Made by a program: the position numbers and the translations under genes. Positions 53,964-64,000 of a stretch of 64,000 nucleotides of DNA are shown here, one piece after another. The stretch is from Deltaproteobacteria bacterium (GTDB lineage Bacteria > Myxococcota_A > Polyangia > Haliangiales > Haliangiaceae). The stretch covers positions 1 to 64,000 of the forward strand of contig JANXOM010000253.1 of NCBI GenBank assembly GCA_025353585.1, written 5' to 3'. The notes under the pieces are model-generated. The model saw only the letters and a list, made by a program, of their open reading frames with translations. It was not told the origin of the DNA and made no database searches. Every line of letters begins with the position of its first letter. Position 1 is the stretch's first letter.

Positions 53964-55535
53964 GTGAACCTTCTTCGCGGCGCGGTGGCGGTCCTCCTCG
54001 TCGCGAGCTGTCGGTCAGAGGCTCACCCGGGCGGCGCAGACGGCGCCCTTCCCGACGGCCCGACCGACGGCCGGCAGGACAGCGGGCCACCGGAGCTCGA
54101 CGCGCCGAACCCGGACGGCTTCACGATCACGCCGGGCGCGCCCGACCGCTTCCTGCTCGTCGGCACGGTCGTCACCCCGGCCGTCACGCTCGACGGCGCC
54201 GTGCTCGTCGAGGGCAACACGATCACGTGCGTCGATACGGCGGCGACGTGCATGGCCGCGCCCGGGGCCGCCGGCGCTACGGTCATCGACACGAAGGGCA
54301 TCATCAGCCCGGGCCTCATCGACACGCACAACCACATCCTGTTCGACATCTTCGACAACGACGACTGGGGCCCGTCGCAGCTCTACATGGACCACGACCA
54401 GTGGCCGGCCGAGCCGCGCTACATCGCGATGCTCGACGTCAAGCAGTGCCTCGCCGATGACTCGCAGGGCAAGCCCGCGTGGTGCGGGCCCGCGGGCTAC
54501 GGCACGTCGGCCACGAGCCTGCGCTGCGAGATGGACAAGTTCGGCGAGCTCAAGGGGCTCATCTCGGGCACGACGAGCATCGTCGGGTTGCCGGGGACGA
54601 GCGCCGGCTGCTTCGGCTCGCTCGCGCGCTCGATCGACGTCGCGCAGAACGAGCTGCCGGTGGACAACGTGCAGACGAGCGCGCTGTTCCCACCGTCGGA
54701 TCCGAACGGCGTGTGCGCGAACTACGCGAACGGCAAGACCAAGGCGTTCCTCGTGCACGCGGGCGAAGGGCTCGATGCGAAGGCGCTGGGCGAGTTCGCG
54801 AAGCTCGGGACGTCGACGACGCCGCCGAACTGCCTCTACGCGCCGCAGACCGCGATCACGCACGGCACGGCGTTCACGAAGACCGAGCTCGATCAGATGG
54901 GCGCGGCCGGGATGAAGCTCATCTGGTCGCCCCAGTCGAACGTCACGCTGTATGGCACCACGGCGGATATTCCGACCGCGCTCGCGGCGGGCGTGACGGT
55001 GGCGATCGCGCCCGACTGGTCGATGGGCGGCAGCCAGAACATGCTCGACGAGCTGCGGTTCGGCGACGCGTGGGACGACGCGCACTGGAACAACCTGCTG
55101 ACGCCGCAGGACCTCGTGACGATGGGGACGGCGCACGCGGCGCAGGCGCTCGCGCTCGATGGCCAGCTCGGCTCGCTCGCGGTCGGGCACCTGGCTGACA
55201 TCTCGGTGTACGCGGGCGACGTGGCGCACCCGTTCGACGCGATCCTGGCGGCCAAGCCCACGAACGTGCGGCTCGTGATGGTGGGTGGCGTGGTGCTGTA
55301 CGGCGATCAGGGGCTGCGGTCCGCAGGGCCCGCGTCGCCCGGCTGCGAGGAGCTGGACGTGTGCGGCACGTCGAAGTTCCTGTGCGTCGCCACGAGCGAC
55401 AGCTCGAACAAGCTGAACCAGACCTTCGTGCAGATCGCGACGGTGCTCGGGACGGCGCTCGCTGCGGCGGATGCGGCGACGCCCGGCGACGGCTTCACGT
55501 TCGCGCCGCTGCCGCCGCTCGTGCATTGCGACTGA
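53964..55535 (+). CDS. Secreted amidohydrolase (metal-dependent, lipoprotein)
   Basis: A protein of 523 residues with a GTG start, lipobox 'VAVLLVASC' and a Gly/Asp/Pro linker. The amidohydrolase fold shows metal ligands in 'GLIDTHNHILF' (HxH), His in 'AFLVHAGEG' and 'AITHGTAF', and Asp in 'AIAPDWSMGGSQ'. The C-terminal 'GSLAVGHLADISVYAG' is the returning beta-sandwich. A Cys-rich insert is present ('KPAWCGPAGYG...SLRCEM'). It probably hydrolyses an amide or imide outside the cytoplasm; the substrate is not known. It begins 63 bp after the giant fusion gene. Confidence 0.88.
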   Translation: MNLLRGAVAVLLVASCRSEAHPGGADGALPDGPTDGRQDSGPPELDAPNPDGFTITPGAPDRFLLVGTVVTPAVTLDGAVLVEGNTITCVDTAATCMAAPGAAGATVIDTKGIISPGLIDTHNHILFDIFDNDDWGPSQLYMDHDQWPAEPRYIAMLDVKQCLADDSQGKPAWCGPAGYGTSATSLRCEMDKFGELKGLISGTTSIVGLPGTSAGCFGSLARSIDVAQNELPVDNVQTSALFPPSDPNGVCANYANGKTKAFLVHAGEGLDAKALGEFAKLGTSTTPPNCLYAPQTAITHGTAFTKTELDQMGAAGMKLIWSPQSNVTLYGTTADIPTALAAGVTVAIAPDWSMGGSQNMLDELRFGDAWDDAHWNNLLTPQDLVTMGTAHAAQALALDGQLGSLAVGHLADISVYAGDVAHPFDAILAAKPTNVRLVMVGGVVLYGDQGLRSAGPASPGCEELDVCGTSKFLCVATSDSSNKLNQTFVQIATVLGTALAAADAATPGDGFTFAPLPPLVHCD

Positions 55536-55562
55536 CCGCGGTCGGGGCGGTGCGCGGAGCCG

Positions 55563-56573
55563 TTACGGGACCAGCACGGCGCGGAAGCGCACCGTGTTGT
55601 TCATCATGTGGGCGTACGCGGCCTCGGCGTCGGCCAGCTTGAAGACCTCGACCCGCGGGCGCACGCCCGTGAGCGCCGAGAAGGCCATCGTGTCCTCGGA
55701 GTCGATGGAGCTGCCGCTCGGCCAGCCGGCGATCGACTTGCCGCTGAGGAGGCCCATGACGTTGACGGCGAGCGGCGTGAACGGCGCGGCCACGGCGAGG
55801 AGCTTGCCGCGCGGCTTGAGGCCGCCGACGGTGTCGGCCATGGCATCCGCGCTCGGCGCGGTCGCGAGCACCACGTCGGCGCCGCCGAGCTTCTGCAGGC
55901 CGTCGGCCGCGGAGCCGAGCGCCGTGTCGATGTACTCGTGCGCGCCGAGCTCGGCCGCGAGCTTCGCCTTGTCGGCGCCGCGCGAGATCGCGATGACGCG
56001 GAAGCCCATCTTCGCCGCGTACTGCACCGCGAGGTGGCCGAGGCCGCCGATGCCCTGCACCGCGACGGTCTGGCCCGCGCGCGCGCCGCTGTTGCGGAGC
56101 GAGTTGTAGGTCGTCACGCCCGCGCACAGCAGCGGGCCGGCCTCGACCGCCGACAGCCCCTCGGGGATGCGCGCGAGCGACTCGCTCGGCACGACCGCGT
56201 ACTCCGCGTAACCGCCGTCGTGGCTGATGCCGGTGACCTTGCCCGCCGCGCAGTTGATGAACAACCCGCGGCGGCACGCGTCGCACTCGAAGCAGTGGCC
56301 GCCGTGCCAGCCCACGCCGACGCGGTCGCCCGCCTTCCATGCCGTCACGTCCGGACCGACGGCGTCGATGCGGCCCGCGATCTCGTGGCCGGGGATGCGC
56401 GGCAGCGTGATGCCGGGGTACGCCCCGGACTTCGTGAACAGATCGCTGTGGCAGACGCCGCACGCCTCGACCTTCACGCGGACCCAGCCGGCGCCGGGCG
56501 TCGGGATCTCGCGCTCGACGAGCTCGAACGGGGCATTCGCGGTCGTGACCTGGACGGCTTTCATCGTGGGCAT
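55563..56573 (-). CDS. Zinc-dependent alcohol dehydrogenase (AdhP/AdhA-like)
   Basis: A medium-chain dehydrogenase of 336 residues. The catalytic zinc site is 'CGVCHSDLF' with 'GHEIAGRI' and the downstream Cys in 'PLLCAGVTTYN'. The structural zinc site is 'HCFECDACRRGLFINC'. The NAD-binding motif is 'GIGGLGHLAVQYAAKMG', followed by 'AISRGADK'. It oxidises primary alcohols or reduces aldehydes. It matches the family in length. MPTMKAVQV is the start; MKAV three codons later is possible. It is convergent with the amidohydrolase. Confidence 0.94.
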   Translation of the reverse strand: MPTMKAVQVTTANAPFELVEREIPTPGAGWVRVKVEACGVCHSDLFTKSGAYPGITLPRIPGHEIAGRIDAVGPDVTAWKAGDRVGVGWHGGHCFECDACRRGLFINCAAGKVTGISHDGGYAEYAVVPSESLARIPEGLSAVEAGPLLCAGVTTYNSLRNSGARAGQTVAVQGIGGLGHLAVQYAAKMGFRVIAISRGADKAKLAAELGAHEYIDTALGSAADGLQKLGGADVVLATAPSADAMADTVGGLKPRGKLLAVAAPFTPLAVNVMGLLSGKSIAGWPSGSSIDSEDTMAFSALTGVRPRVEVFKLADAEAAYAHMMNNTVRFRAVLVP

Positions 56574-56658
56574 GACGCGACGCTACGCGTCCGCCGCCTC
56601 CGCTCACAAGCGCCGGCCGCCTGCCTGTGCGGGCAGGTCAGCCGCGCCCTGGAGCGGC

Positions 56659-57207
56659 TCAGCGCTGCGCCTGGGCGACGTTCGGGTTCGCGAAGTAGGC
56701 GCGCAGGTGCGTGAGGTCGCTGCGGACGCGCTCCGTACGGAGGCGCTGCAGCTTGTTGTCGCTGACGAACAACCCGGTGAAGCCGTGGACGTCCGCGAAC
56801 ACGCGCGAGTGGACGCGGGTCGTGCCCTGCGTCGGGCCGGGCGTGAACACGATGTCCGCCCAGACCTCGGCGCGACCACCGGTGTCCTCGAACCAGAGCT
56901 TGTGGGCGGCGGGGACGTTGTGAAAGTGCACGTTGTCACGGTGGTCATCGCTGTAGACGAAGGTGACGCGGGCGTCGATGCCCTGCTGCCGGGTCACGTT
57001 GACCTGGCGGATGTCCGGGAAGATCGCCGCCCAGCGCGGGTAGTCGACCGCCGCCTGATACGCGACATCTGGATCCGTGGCGATGATGGTGTCGCCCTCG
57101 GTGATGTTGTCGTCATCCGCGCTCTCGTGCACGCGAATGTCCGCGGGGGCCGCCAGAGCGGTGCCAGTGGAACCCAGGACCAACGCGAGAATGAGAGCGG
57201 ACCGCAT
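56659..57207 (-). CDS. Exported SRPBCC (START-like) domain protein
   Basis: A protein of 182 residues. 'MRSALILALVLGSTGTALAA' is a Sec signal peptide. The mature part is a START/SRPBCC-type fold ('DPDVAYQAAVDYPRWAAIFP', 'KLWFEDTGGRAEVWADIVF', 'TRVHSRVFADVHG'), as in polyketide-cyclase/lipid-transfer-like proteins. An exported SRPBCC protein suggests binding of a hydrophobic ligand in the periplasm. The start is supported by GGAGG 6 nt upstream. No partner gene is adjacent. Confidence 0.8.
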   Translation of the reverse strand: MRSALILALVLGSTGTALAAPADIRVHESADDDNITEGDTIIATDPDVAYQAAVDYPRWAAIFPDIRQVNVTRQQGIDARVTFVYSDDHRDNVHFHNVPAAHKLWFEDTGGRAEVWADIVFTPGPTQGTTRVHSRVFADVHGFTGLFVSDNKLQRLRTERVRSDLTHLRAYFANPNVAQAQR

Positions 57208-57509
57208 GACGACCTCCGACTTTCTGACTAACGCGTAGAGCAAGGGTTGCGCCAGAAAACGACCGCCGTGAGTTCGGGCACATGGCCCCGCCCTGATCGG
57301 TCTCCTGGCGACGTGGGCCCGTCACCTGACGGATGGGCATACACGTGGCAACGACAGGCAGACCCGCTGGGATAAACCGTTGCGGCCATCGTTGCTTAGT
57401 ACCCGTACGAGGCAAAACCTTCGCCGGATTTGTCGAACGCAGTGTTCGCCGGTGCGCGCGCGCGACGCGCCAGCCTGACCACGCGTGCGCGGACGCCGTA
57501 GAATCAGCC
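57208..57509. other. Divergent intergenic region
   Basis: About 300 bp separating the SRPBCC and M1 aminopeptidase genes, noticeably less GC-rich than the coding parts, so promoters for both are expected here. I could not pick out reliable -35/-10 boxes, a known riboswitch or a repeat. Confidence 0.4.
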
Positions 57510-60107
<2,598 letters not shown>

Positions 60108-60195
60108 GCGCGGAGCGACTCGCACCGCCGAGCCGCCGCGGACGCCGTGCGTGCAGGACCGCGAGGCTTGTTCACCTTCGCCGCCATGTCTATTC

Positions 60196-60211
60196 GTAAC
60201 GAATGCGTTAC
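60196..60211. promoter_or_regulatory. GTAAC-N6-GTTAC palindrome at operon end
   Basis: GTAACGAATGCGTTAC overlaps the TAA stop of the SRPBCC gene. The same 5-bp arms and 6-bp spacing occur upstream of the ArsR gene at 60969-60984. Confidence 0.45.
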
Positions 60212-60666
60212 TCGTTGTTCAGCGCGCGACCGGCGTCTTCGAGCGCGGCGAGGACGAGGGCCCCCGACGCGTCGTAGCGGGGTGCGCGCGCGTCGAACAG
60301 GTCGGCGTTCGCCGGAGTCGGGCCGTGCACGATCGATACGCGGGTCCCGGCCGCGCCCTCGGCCGTGAAGCGGATCTCGACGCGCGTCGGGGGCTCGCGA
60401 TCCGTGCCCGGATCCCAGTCGAGCACGAGGCGCGCTGGCGGCTCCCACGCCAGGACCGCGCCGAGCTCGATCTCGGTGCCCGCGCGGCCCCGCGCGAAGA
60501 ACCGGCCGACCGCGGACAGGACGATCGTGCTGTCCGCCTCCCCGGTGTGGCGGCGCGCGGGCGGCCACCACGCGGAGATCCGCCCGGTGAACACCTCGCA
60601 GGCACGCGCGGGCGGGCAGGGGAGCATGACCGACCGCGTGACCGGCGCGTGCGCGGCGGCCATCAT
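60208..60666 (-). CDS. SRPBCC / AHSA1-like protein
   Basis: A protein of 152 residues of the Activator of Hsp90 homologue 1-like SRPBCC group. Markers are 'VTRSVMLPCPPARACEVFTG', 'WWPPARRHTG', 'LGAVLAWEPPARLVLDWDPG' and 'TRVEIRFTAEG'. Proteins of this type are commonly paired with an ArsR-type regulator and bind small hydrophobic ligands. Its start overlaps the stop of the ArsR gene by 4 nt, so they form an operon. It has no signal peptide. Confidence 0.9.
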   Translation of the reverse strand: MMAAAHAPVTRSVMLPCPPARACEVFTGRISAWWPPARRHTGEADSTIVLSAVGRFFARGRAGTEIELGAVLAWEPPARLVLDWDPGTDREPPTRVEIRFTAEGAAGTRVSIVHGPTPANADLFDARAPRYDASGALVLAALEDAGRALNNE

Positions 60667-60968
60667 CGACGCGTTCGCGCGTCGGCCTTCGCGATCACGG
60701 CGAGGCGCTCGAGGGCCACGTCCCAGAAGTCGTCGATGAACTCACGCACCGAGGCGAAGCCCTGCAGCCGGACGGCGTACACGGACTGCCGGCCCTGGCG
60801 CGTGGCCTCCACGAGCCCGGCTTCTTCGAGGAGCCGCACGTGCCGCGAGATCGCCGGGCGGCTGACCGGGAACAAGTCCGCGATCTCGTGGACGGCGAGC
60901 GGCCGGCCGCGCAGGGCGGCGAGGATCTCGCGGCGCACCGGGTTTCCGAGAGCATCGAGCGCGTGCAC
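60663..60968 (-). CDS. ArsR family HTH regulator
   Basis: A winged-helix regulator of 101 residues starting at GTG. The DNA-binding region is 'NPVRREILAALRGRPLAVHE' with 'SRPAISRHVRLLEEAGLVEA', and the wing is 'RQGRQSVYAV'. The metal-binding Cys motif of true arsenic sensors is missing, as in the group that regulates adjacent SRPBCC/AHSA1 genes. An inverted repeat GTAAC-N6-GTTAC begins 1 bp upstream of its start and is the likely operator. Confidence 0.92.
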   Translation of the reverse strand: MHALDALGNPVRREILAALRGRPLAVHEIADLFPVSRPAISRHVRLLEEAGLVEATRQGRQSVYAVRLQGFASVREFIDDFWDVALERLAVIAKADARTRR

Positions 60969-60984
60969 GTAACCCGGACGTTAC
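60969..60984. promoter_or_regulatory. Putative ArsR operator
   Basis: GTAACCCGGACGTTAC directly abuts the GTG start of the ArsR gene. Its arms are identical to those of the site at 60196-60211. Autoregulation is inferred. Confidence 0.5.
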
Positions 60985-60999
60985 CACGCGAGCGGCCGA

Positions 61000-61551
61000 T
61001 CATTTCGGTTCCGTCAGCAGCGCGACCAGGCGCACGATTTCCGCGTCGGGGTGCTGCTGGCTCACGTACGTGTGGTTACAGCTCACCGACGGGCCGCGCT
61101 CGACGATCGCCGCTGCCCCCGGCGTCGCGCCACACGCGAAGAAGACCTGCCCGCGCCGGCGGTAGTGCACCTCGGCGCCGGGCACGCCGCGCGGCGAGAG
61201 CTCCAGCGTCACCTCGACCGGGCTACCCGTGCGCAGCACGTCGTGGTGCGCGAGCAGGTAGTCGCCCGCGCGCAGCCGCAGCACGCGCGCCTCCACCACG
61301 TGCAGCTCGCGGCCCGTCTCCTTGGTTGCGAGCGCGGCGAGCGCGGCGAGGAGCGCCGGCTCGTCAGGCGGGGCGCCCACGTCGTAGCTCCCGCGGTCGT
61401 ACAGGGCGTAGCGGGTGTAGCCCGCGCGCGCGATCCGCTCGCGGATCTCGGCGGCCAGGGCGCGGCCCACGACCTCGGGCACCTCCGTCGCGAGGCGCGC
61501 GCCGAAGAGCTCCTCGATCTTTGCCTCGGCGCTCACCTCCACGGGTGTCAC
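61000..61551 (-). CDS. 2OG-Fe(II) oxygenase-like protein
   Basis: A protein of 183 residues. A possible iron site is His-x-Asp in 'LLAHHDVLRTGSPVEVTLEL' with a later His in 'SCNHTYVSQQH', and beta strands surround both, as in the double-stranded beta helix of prolyl-hydroxylase-like enzymes. The N-terminal 60 residues are helical ('PEVVGRALAAEIRERIARAG'). Its ATG overlaps the stop of the next oxygenase gene (ATGA). A function in peptide or small-molecule hydroxylation is inferred only. Confidence 0.6.
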   Translation of the reverse strand: MTPVEVSAEAKIEELFGARLATEVPEVVGRALAAEIRERIARAGYTRYALYDRGSYDVGAPPDEPALLAALAALATKETGRELHVVEARVLRLRAGDYLLAHHDVLRTGSPVEVTLELSPRGVPGAEVHYRRRGQVFFACGATPGAAAIVERGPSVSCNHTYVSQQHPDAEIVRLVALLTEPK

Positions 61552-62144
61552 GCGTAGAACCAGCCGGCGAGCGACAGCCGCACTCCGCCGCGCACCTCGC
61601 GCACCTGGTGCAGCGACACGTCGCTCACGTCGAACACGACGAGCCGGTTCGCGCGCGCCTCGATGACGAGCGCGCTATCGGTGGCCGTGTAGGCGCCATC
61701 GGCGCCGACCGTGCACCTGTACAGCTCGAGCTCGCCGCCGCGCGGCGGTTCCGGCGTCGGGAGGTAGTACGCGAACGCGAGGACGCGCGCGAGCCCGTCC
61801 TGGTGGTCCGTATGCGGCAGCAGGTAGTGTCCGACGCGATACGCGTACGCGCGCAGGTCCGCGCGCGCGACCGGCTTGCCGGTGATCCGCGACAGCGGGC
61901 CCGCGAGGGCCGCGCCGAACGCCGCCCGGACCGCGCGCAGCTCCGCGGTCTTCGGCTCGGGCGCTGTCGCGTCGAACGCGAACAGATCGCCGGCGTACGG
62001 CTCCACGCCCTCTTCGTCGAGGATCTCGAGGAGCGCGGGCAGCGCCGCGGGCGCCATGAAGTCCTCGATCACCACATGTGGGAACGGGAGGGCGGCCCGC
62101 CACGCGCGCGTGAGAACCGCTTCGTCCGCGGGGAGCTGCCACAC
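61548..62144 (-). CDS. 2OG-Fe(II) oxygenase, prolyl-hydroxylase-like
   Basis: A protein of 198 residues. The iron facial triad fits 'LLPHTDHQDG' (HxD) and 'SDVSLHQVREVRGGVRLSLA' (distal His followed by the 2-oxoglutarate-binding Arg). 'FAYYLPTPEPPRGGELELY' is the intermediate strand typical of the family. The substrate may be a protein side chain or a secondary metabolite. It is translationally coupled to the smaller oxygenase-like protein downstream, so the two probably act together or as a heterodimer. Confidence 0.8.
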   Translation of the reverse strand: MWQLPADEAVLTRAWRAALPFPHVVIEDFMAPAALPALLEILDEEGVEPYAGDLFAFDATAPEPKTAELRAVRAAFGAALAGPLSRITGKPVARADLRAYAYRVGHYLLPHTDHQDGLARVLAFAYYLPTPEPPRGGELELYRCTVGADGAYTATDSALVIEARANRLVVFDVSDVSLHQVREVRGGVRLSLAGWFYA

Positions 62145-62157
62145 GGTCGTCAGCGTA

Positions 62158-62832
62158 TCACCAGGGGTAGCGGCCGCCCTTGTAGTCGAGGAACTCGCCG
62201 CTGTCGACGAGCGTGGCCTCGTCGATCACGCGCAGGATGCCGCGCGCCGACTCGGCGACGGGCGTCGGGGCGCCCGGGCCGCCCATGTCCGTCTGCACCC
62301 AGCCCGGGTTGACGACGACGGAGATGATCTTGTCACCGCGCAGGTCGACGGCGAGGGAGCGCGACATCATGTTGAGCGCGGCCTTCGCCATCCGGTACGA
62401 GTAGAAGCCGCCGCTGGTGTTGTCGGCGATCGAGCCCATGCCGGACGTGATGTGCGCGAGCCTCTTACCGGCGCCGCGGCGCAGGTTCGGCAGGAGCGCG
62501 AGCGAGACCCGCAGCGGCCCGAGCGCGTTCGTCTCGTACGTCTTCGCCGCGTCCGCGTAGTCGACGCCGCGTAGCGACTGCTGGCTCCCGCCGTACACGC
62601 CCGCGTTGTTGATCACCAGATCGAGCGGGGTGTCCGCCAGCTCGCGCGCGAGGCTCGCCACGCTCGCGTCATCGTTGACGTCGAGGCGATGGAGCGTGAC
62701 GCCCGCGACTGCGCGGAGGGCCGTGCTGTCCGGGTCACGGACCGCGGCATGGACGGCCTCGCCCCGCGCGGCGAGCTGCCGGACGAGCTCCAGCCCGATG
62801 CCTCGGCTCGCGCCGGTGACGAGTGTTTGCAT
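62158..62832 (-). CDS. Short-chain dehydrogenase/reductase (CsgA/sniffer-like)
   Basis: A Rossmann-fold oxidoreductase of 224 residues. The cofactor motif is 'LVTGASRGIGLELVRQLA', followed by 'NNAGVYGG' and the catalytic 'SYRMAKAALN' (YxxxK) with an upstream Ser in 'HITSGMGS'. 'NPGWVQTDMGG' is typical of the carbonyl-reductase/sniffer branch, to which Myxococcus CsgA also belongs. The substrate is unknown. It ends 13 bp from the oxygenase pair on the same strand, so co-transcription is possible. Confidence 0.9.
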   Translation of the reverse strand: MQTLVTGASRGIGLELVRQLAARGEAVHAAVRDPDSTALRAVAGVTLHRLDVNDDASVASLARELADTPLDLVINNAGVYGGSQQSLRGVDYADAAKTYETNALGPLRVSLALLPNLRRGAGKRLAHITSGMGSIADNTSGGFYSYRMAKAALNMMSRSLAVDLRGDKIISVVVNPGWVQTDMGGPGAPTPVAESARGILRVIDEATLVDSGEFLDYKGGRYPW

Positions 62833-62870
62833 GCTCGCACCGTACCCGCCGAGGCGCGCTGGACAAGGCG

Positions 62871-64000
62871 CTACGGCGCCGGCGCGGACGGAAACTTCAG
62901 CGCGAACGTCTGCGTGGCGGGCGCGTCCGCGACGGTGAGCGGGACGCAGGCGCCGGTGATGCACGCGCGATACGCGCCGGGGCCGATGCCGGCGAGCTCC
63001 ACCGCGTTGTCCTGGCAGCGCGCGACGCCGACCAGGTCATCGCTCGTCGGCGGCCCTGCCCCGGGGAGCGCGAGCGCGAGCCGCTTGCACGGCGCGCCGG
63101 TCACCGTGATCTCGACGGTGACGGTCTTCGTCGGCAGCACGAGCTTGACCGCGGCGCGCTGGTTCGCGAGGACGAGCGCGTGCACCGCCGGCACGCCGGG
63201 CTTGCCGGGGAGCGGCATCACCCCGACGACGTAGTCGCCCGCCGGGAGGCCATCGAGGTGGAACGCGCCCGAGACGTCGACATCCGCGGAATGGACGTCG
63301 GTCCGGTTCGCCGCCGGCCGCGCGTTCACGAGGCCGAGCCCGCCGGGGTAGTTATCGATCGTGCCGTCGATGCCGCCCGCCGCCGCGAGCACGAAATCGA
63401 CGGTGGCGTCGCCGGAGGGCAGGGTGGTCGCGGGCGACGTGCCGTGGGTGGCCTCCACGGCCGTGATCTGCGTGTGCGGCATCGGGGCGATGCCGTCGAA
63501 GAGGTACGCCCCGGCGGCGTCGGTCGTCGTCTGATACTCGCCCTGGAACCACTGCTTCACGGGCGCGTCGTCCGTGCGGGGCGCGCCGCGCCCGACGAAG
63601 ACGTCCGCGCCGGGCACGGGAGCCCCGCTCCCGTCGCGCACGTGGCCGCCGATCCGCTGGCCGTGGGCCATCGCGATCTCGCCGAGGTCGGTCGTCTTGC
63701 CCTTCTCGATCGTCACGCGGATGATCTTCTGCGCCGTCCCCGGACCGAGGATGACCAGGCCGCACATGCCCGGCTCGACGCCGCGCACCGTGAAGCGACC
63801 GTCGGGCGAGCGCTCCGCGATCGGCTCGCCCATGAACGCCCATTCGGGATGCTCGGTGATGAGGATCCCGTAGTACGGCACCGGCTGGCCGTCGAGCGTC
63901 ACGCGGCCGACGAGCGTGGCCGGCGGCTCGAGCGTCAGCTTGACGTCCTTCGTGCCGGTCGTGACCGGCAGGCCCTCGCCGACCTTGCGCGACTTCTGGT
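62871..64000 (-). CDS. Carboxypeptidase-regulatory-like domain protein (5'-partial)
   Basis: The reading frame continues through the end of the window, so the N-terminus is missing. The visible 376 or so residues are repeated beta-sandwich (CarboxypepD_reg/CNA_B-like) units, each opening with 'GRVTLDGQPVPYYG', 'GGHVRDGSGAPVPGADVFVG' or 'GGIDGTIDNYPGGLG'. A C-terminal unit has 'CKRLALALPG' and 'CQDNAVELAGIGPGAYRACI'. Such multi-domain proteins are usually secreted or surface-attached and often sit beside the secreted hydrolases of myxobacteria. No catalytic residues are visible in this part. A GTG at 63902 could be mistaken for the start, but conserved sequence lies upstream of it. Confidence 0.75.
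   Translation of the reverse strand, partial: QKSRKVGEGLPVTTGTKDVKLTLEPPATLVGRVTLDGQPVPYYGILITEHPEWAFMGEPIAERSPDGRFTVRGVEPGMCGLVILGPGTAQKIIRVTIEKGKTTDLGEIAMAHGQRIGGHVRDGSGAPVPGADVFVGRGAPRTDDAPVKQWFQGEYQTTTDAAGAYLFDGIAPMPHTQITAVEATHGTSPATTLPSGDATVDFVLAAAGGIDGTIDNYPGGLGLVNARPAANRTDVHSADVDVSGAFHLDGLPAGDYVVGVMPLPGKPGVPAVHALVLANQRAAVKLVLPTKTVTVEITVTGAPCKRLALALPGAGPPTSDDLVGVARCQDNAVELAGIGPGAYRACITGACVPLTVADAPATQTFALKFPSAPAP

Noticed and set aside
57208-57509. Possible riboswitch or small RNA upstream of the M1 aminopeptidase
   Set aside because: The sequence is less GC-rich than the genes, but I could not match it to any known conserved riboswitch core or to a clear terminator.

Overview
The window is very GC-rich, with G/C-biased third codon positions and densely packed genes. 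Many genes encode secreted lipoproteins with short Gly/Ser/Asp/Pro linkers after the lipobox cysteine. A TIGR02996-type 'GDPRGELVAI' protein, a Ser/Thr kinase fused to an AAA-TPR module, thrombospondin type-3 repeats, DUF11 arrays and a MYXO-CTERM-like tripartite tag point to Myxococcota (probably a Haliangium/Kofleria-like lineage). The genus is an inference. I saw no rRNA, tRNA or CRISPR array.

Layout. 0-6.1 kb: an AAA ATPase / membrane protein / TPR operon, a Tat-exported PhoD-like phosphatase, an M14 carboxypeptidase and a DMT transporter. 6.1-7.1 kb: a small ABC-like ATPase gene enclosed by a perfect 27-bp inverted repeat. 7.1-16.0 kb: DUF885 lipoprotein, Cys/His lipoprotein, YbhB-like protein, a TetR regulator with tandem operators coupled to an esterase, 6-phosphogluconate dehydrogenase, and an unknown helical protein. 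16.0-25.8 kb: M3 peptidase, phytoene-desaturase-like flavoprotein, a decayed REP-associated transposase (RAYT) between 72-bp inverted repeats, membrane proteins, a large lipoprotein, a class II amidotransferase and a metzincin-like protease. 25.8-29.2 kb: a decayed GNAT gene, a cluster of REP-like repeats, an orphan molybdopterin oxidoreductase, and remnants of an SDR and an AraC regulator. 29.2-37.9 kb: TSP3 lipoprotein, kinase-AAA-TPR regulator, metallo-beta-lactamase-fold hydrolase, CurA-like reductase, aldo/keto reductase and the TIGR02996 protein. 37.9-45.1 kb: metallophosphoesterase, an XdhC-MobA fusion (molybdenum cofactor), PH-domain protein, AraC regulator, hydrolases and a VIT1/CCC1-type transporter. 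Two palindromic repeats sit in convergent gaps here. 45.3-53.9 kb: one 8.6-kb gene joining an adhesin (Gly-rich region plus 14 DUF11 repeats plus MYXO-CTERM-like tag) in frame to an OmpA-family outer-membrane protein. 54-64 kb: amidohydrolase, zinc alcohol dehydrogenase, SRPBCC proteins, M1 aminopeptidase, an ArsR-SRPBCC operon, two coupled 2OG-Fe(II)-like oxygenases, an SDR, and a partial carboxypeptidase-regulatory-like protein.

Theme. Most genes are single-copy envelope, secreted-hydrolase or redox functions rather than one pathway. The most unusual content is (i) the adhesin-OmpA fusion with period-three repeat evolution and (ii) a set of short palindromic repeat families (GGGGACG-type and GGGGCCTGGCCCC-type), one enclosing an ATPase gene, together with the corpse of a RAYT transposase that could have mobilised them.
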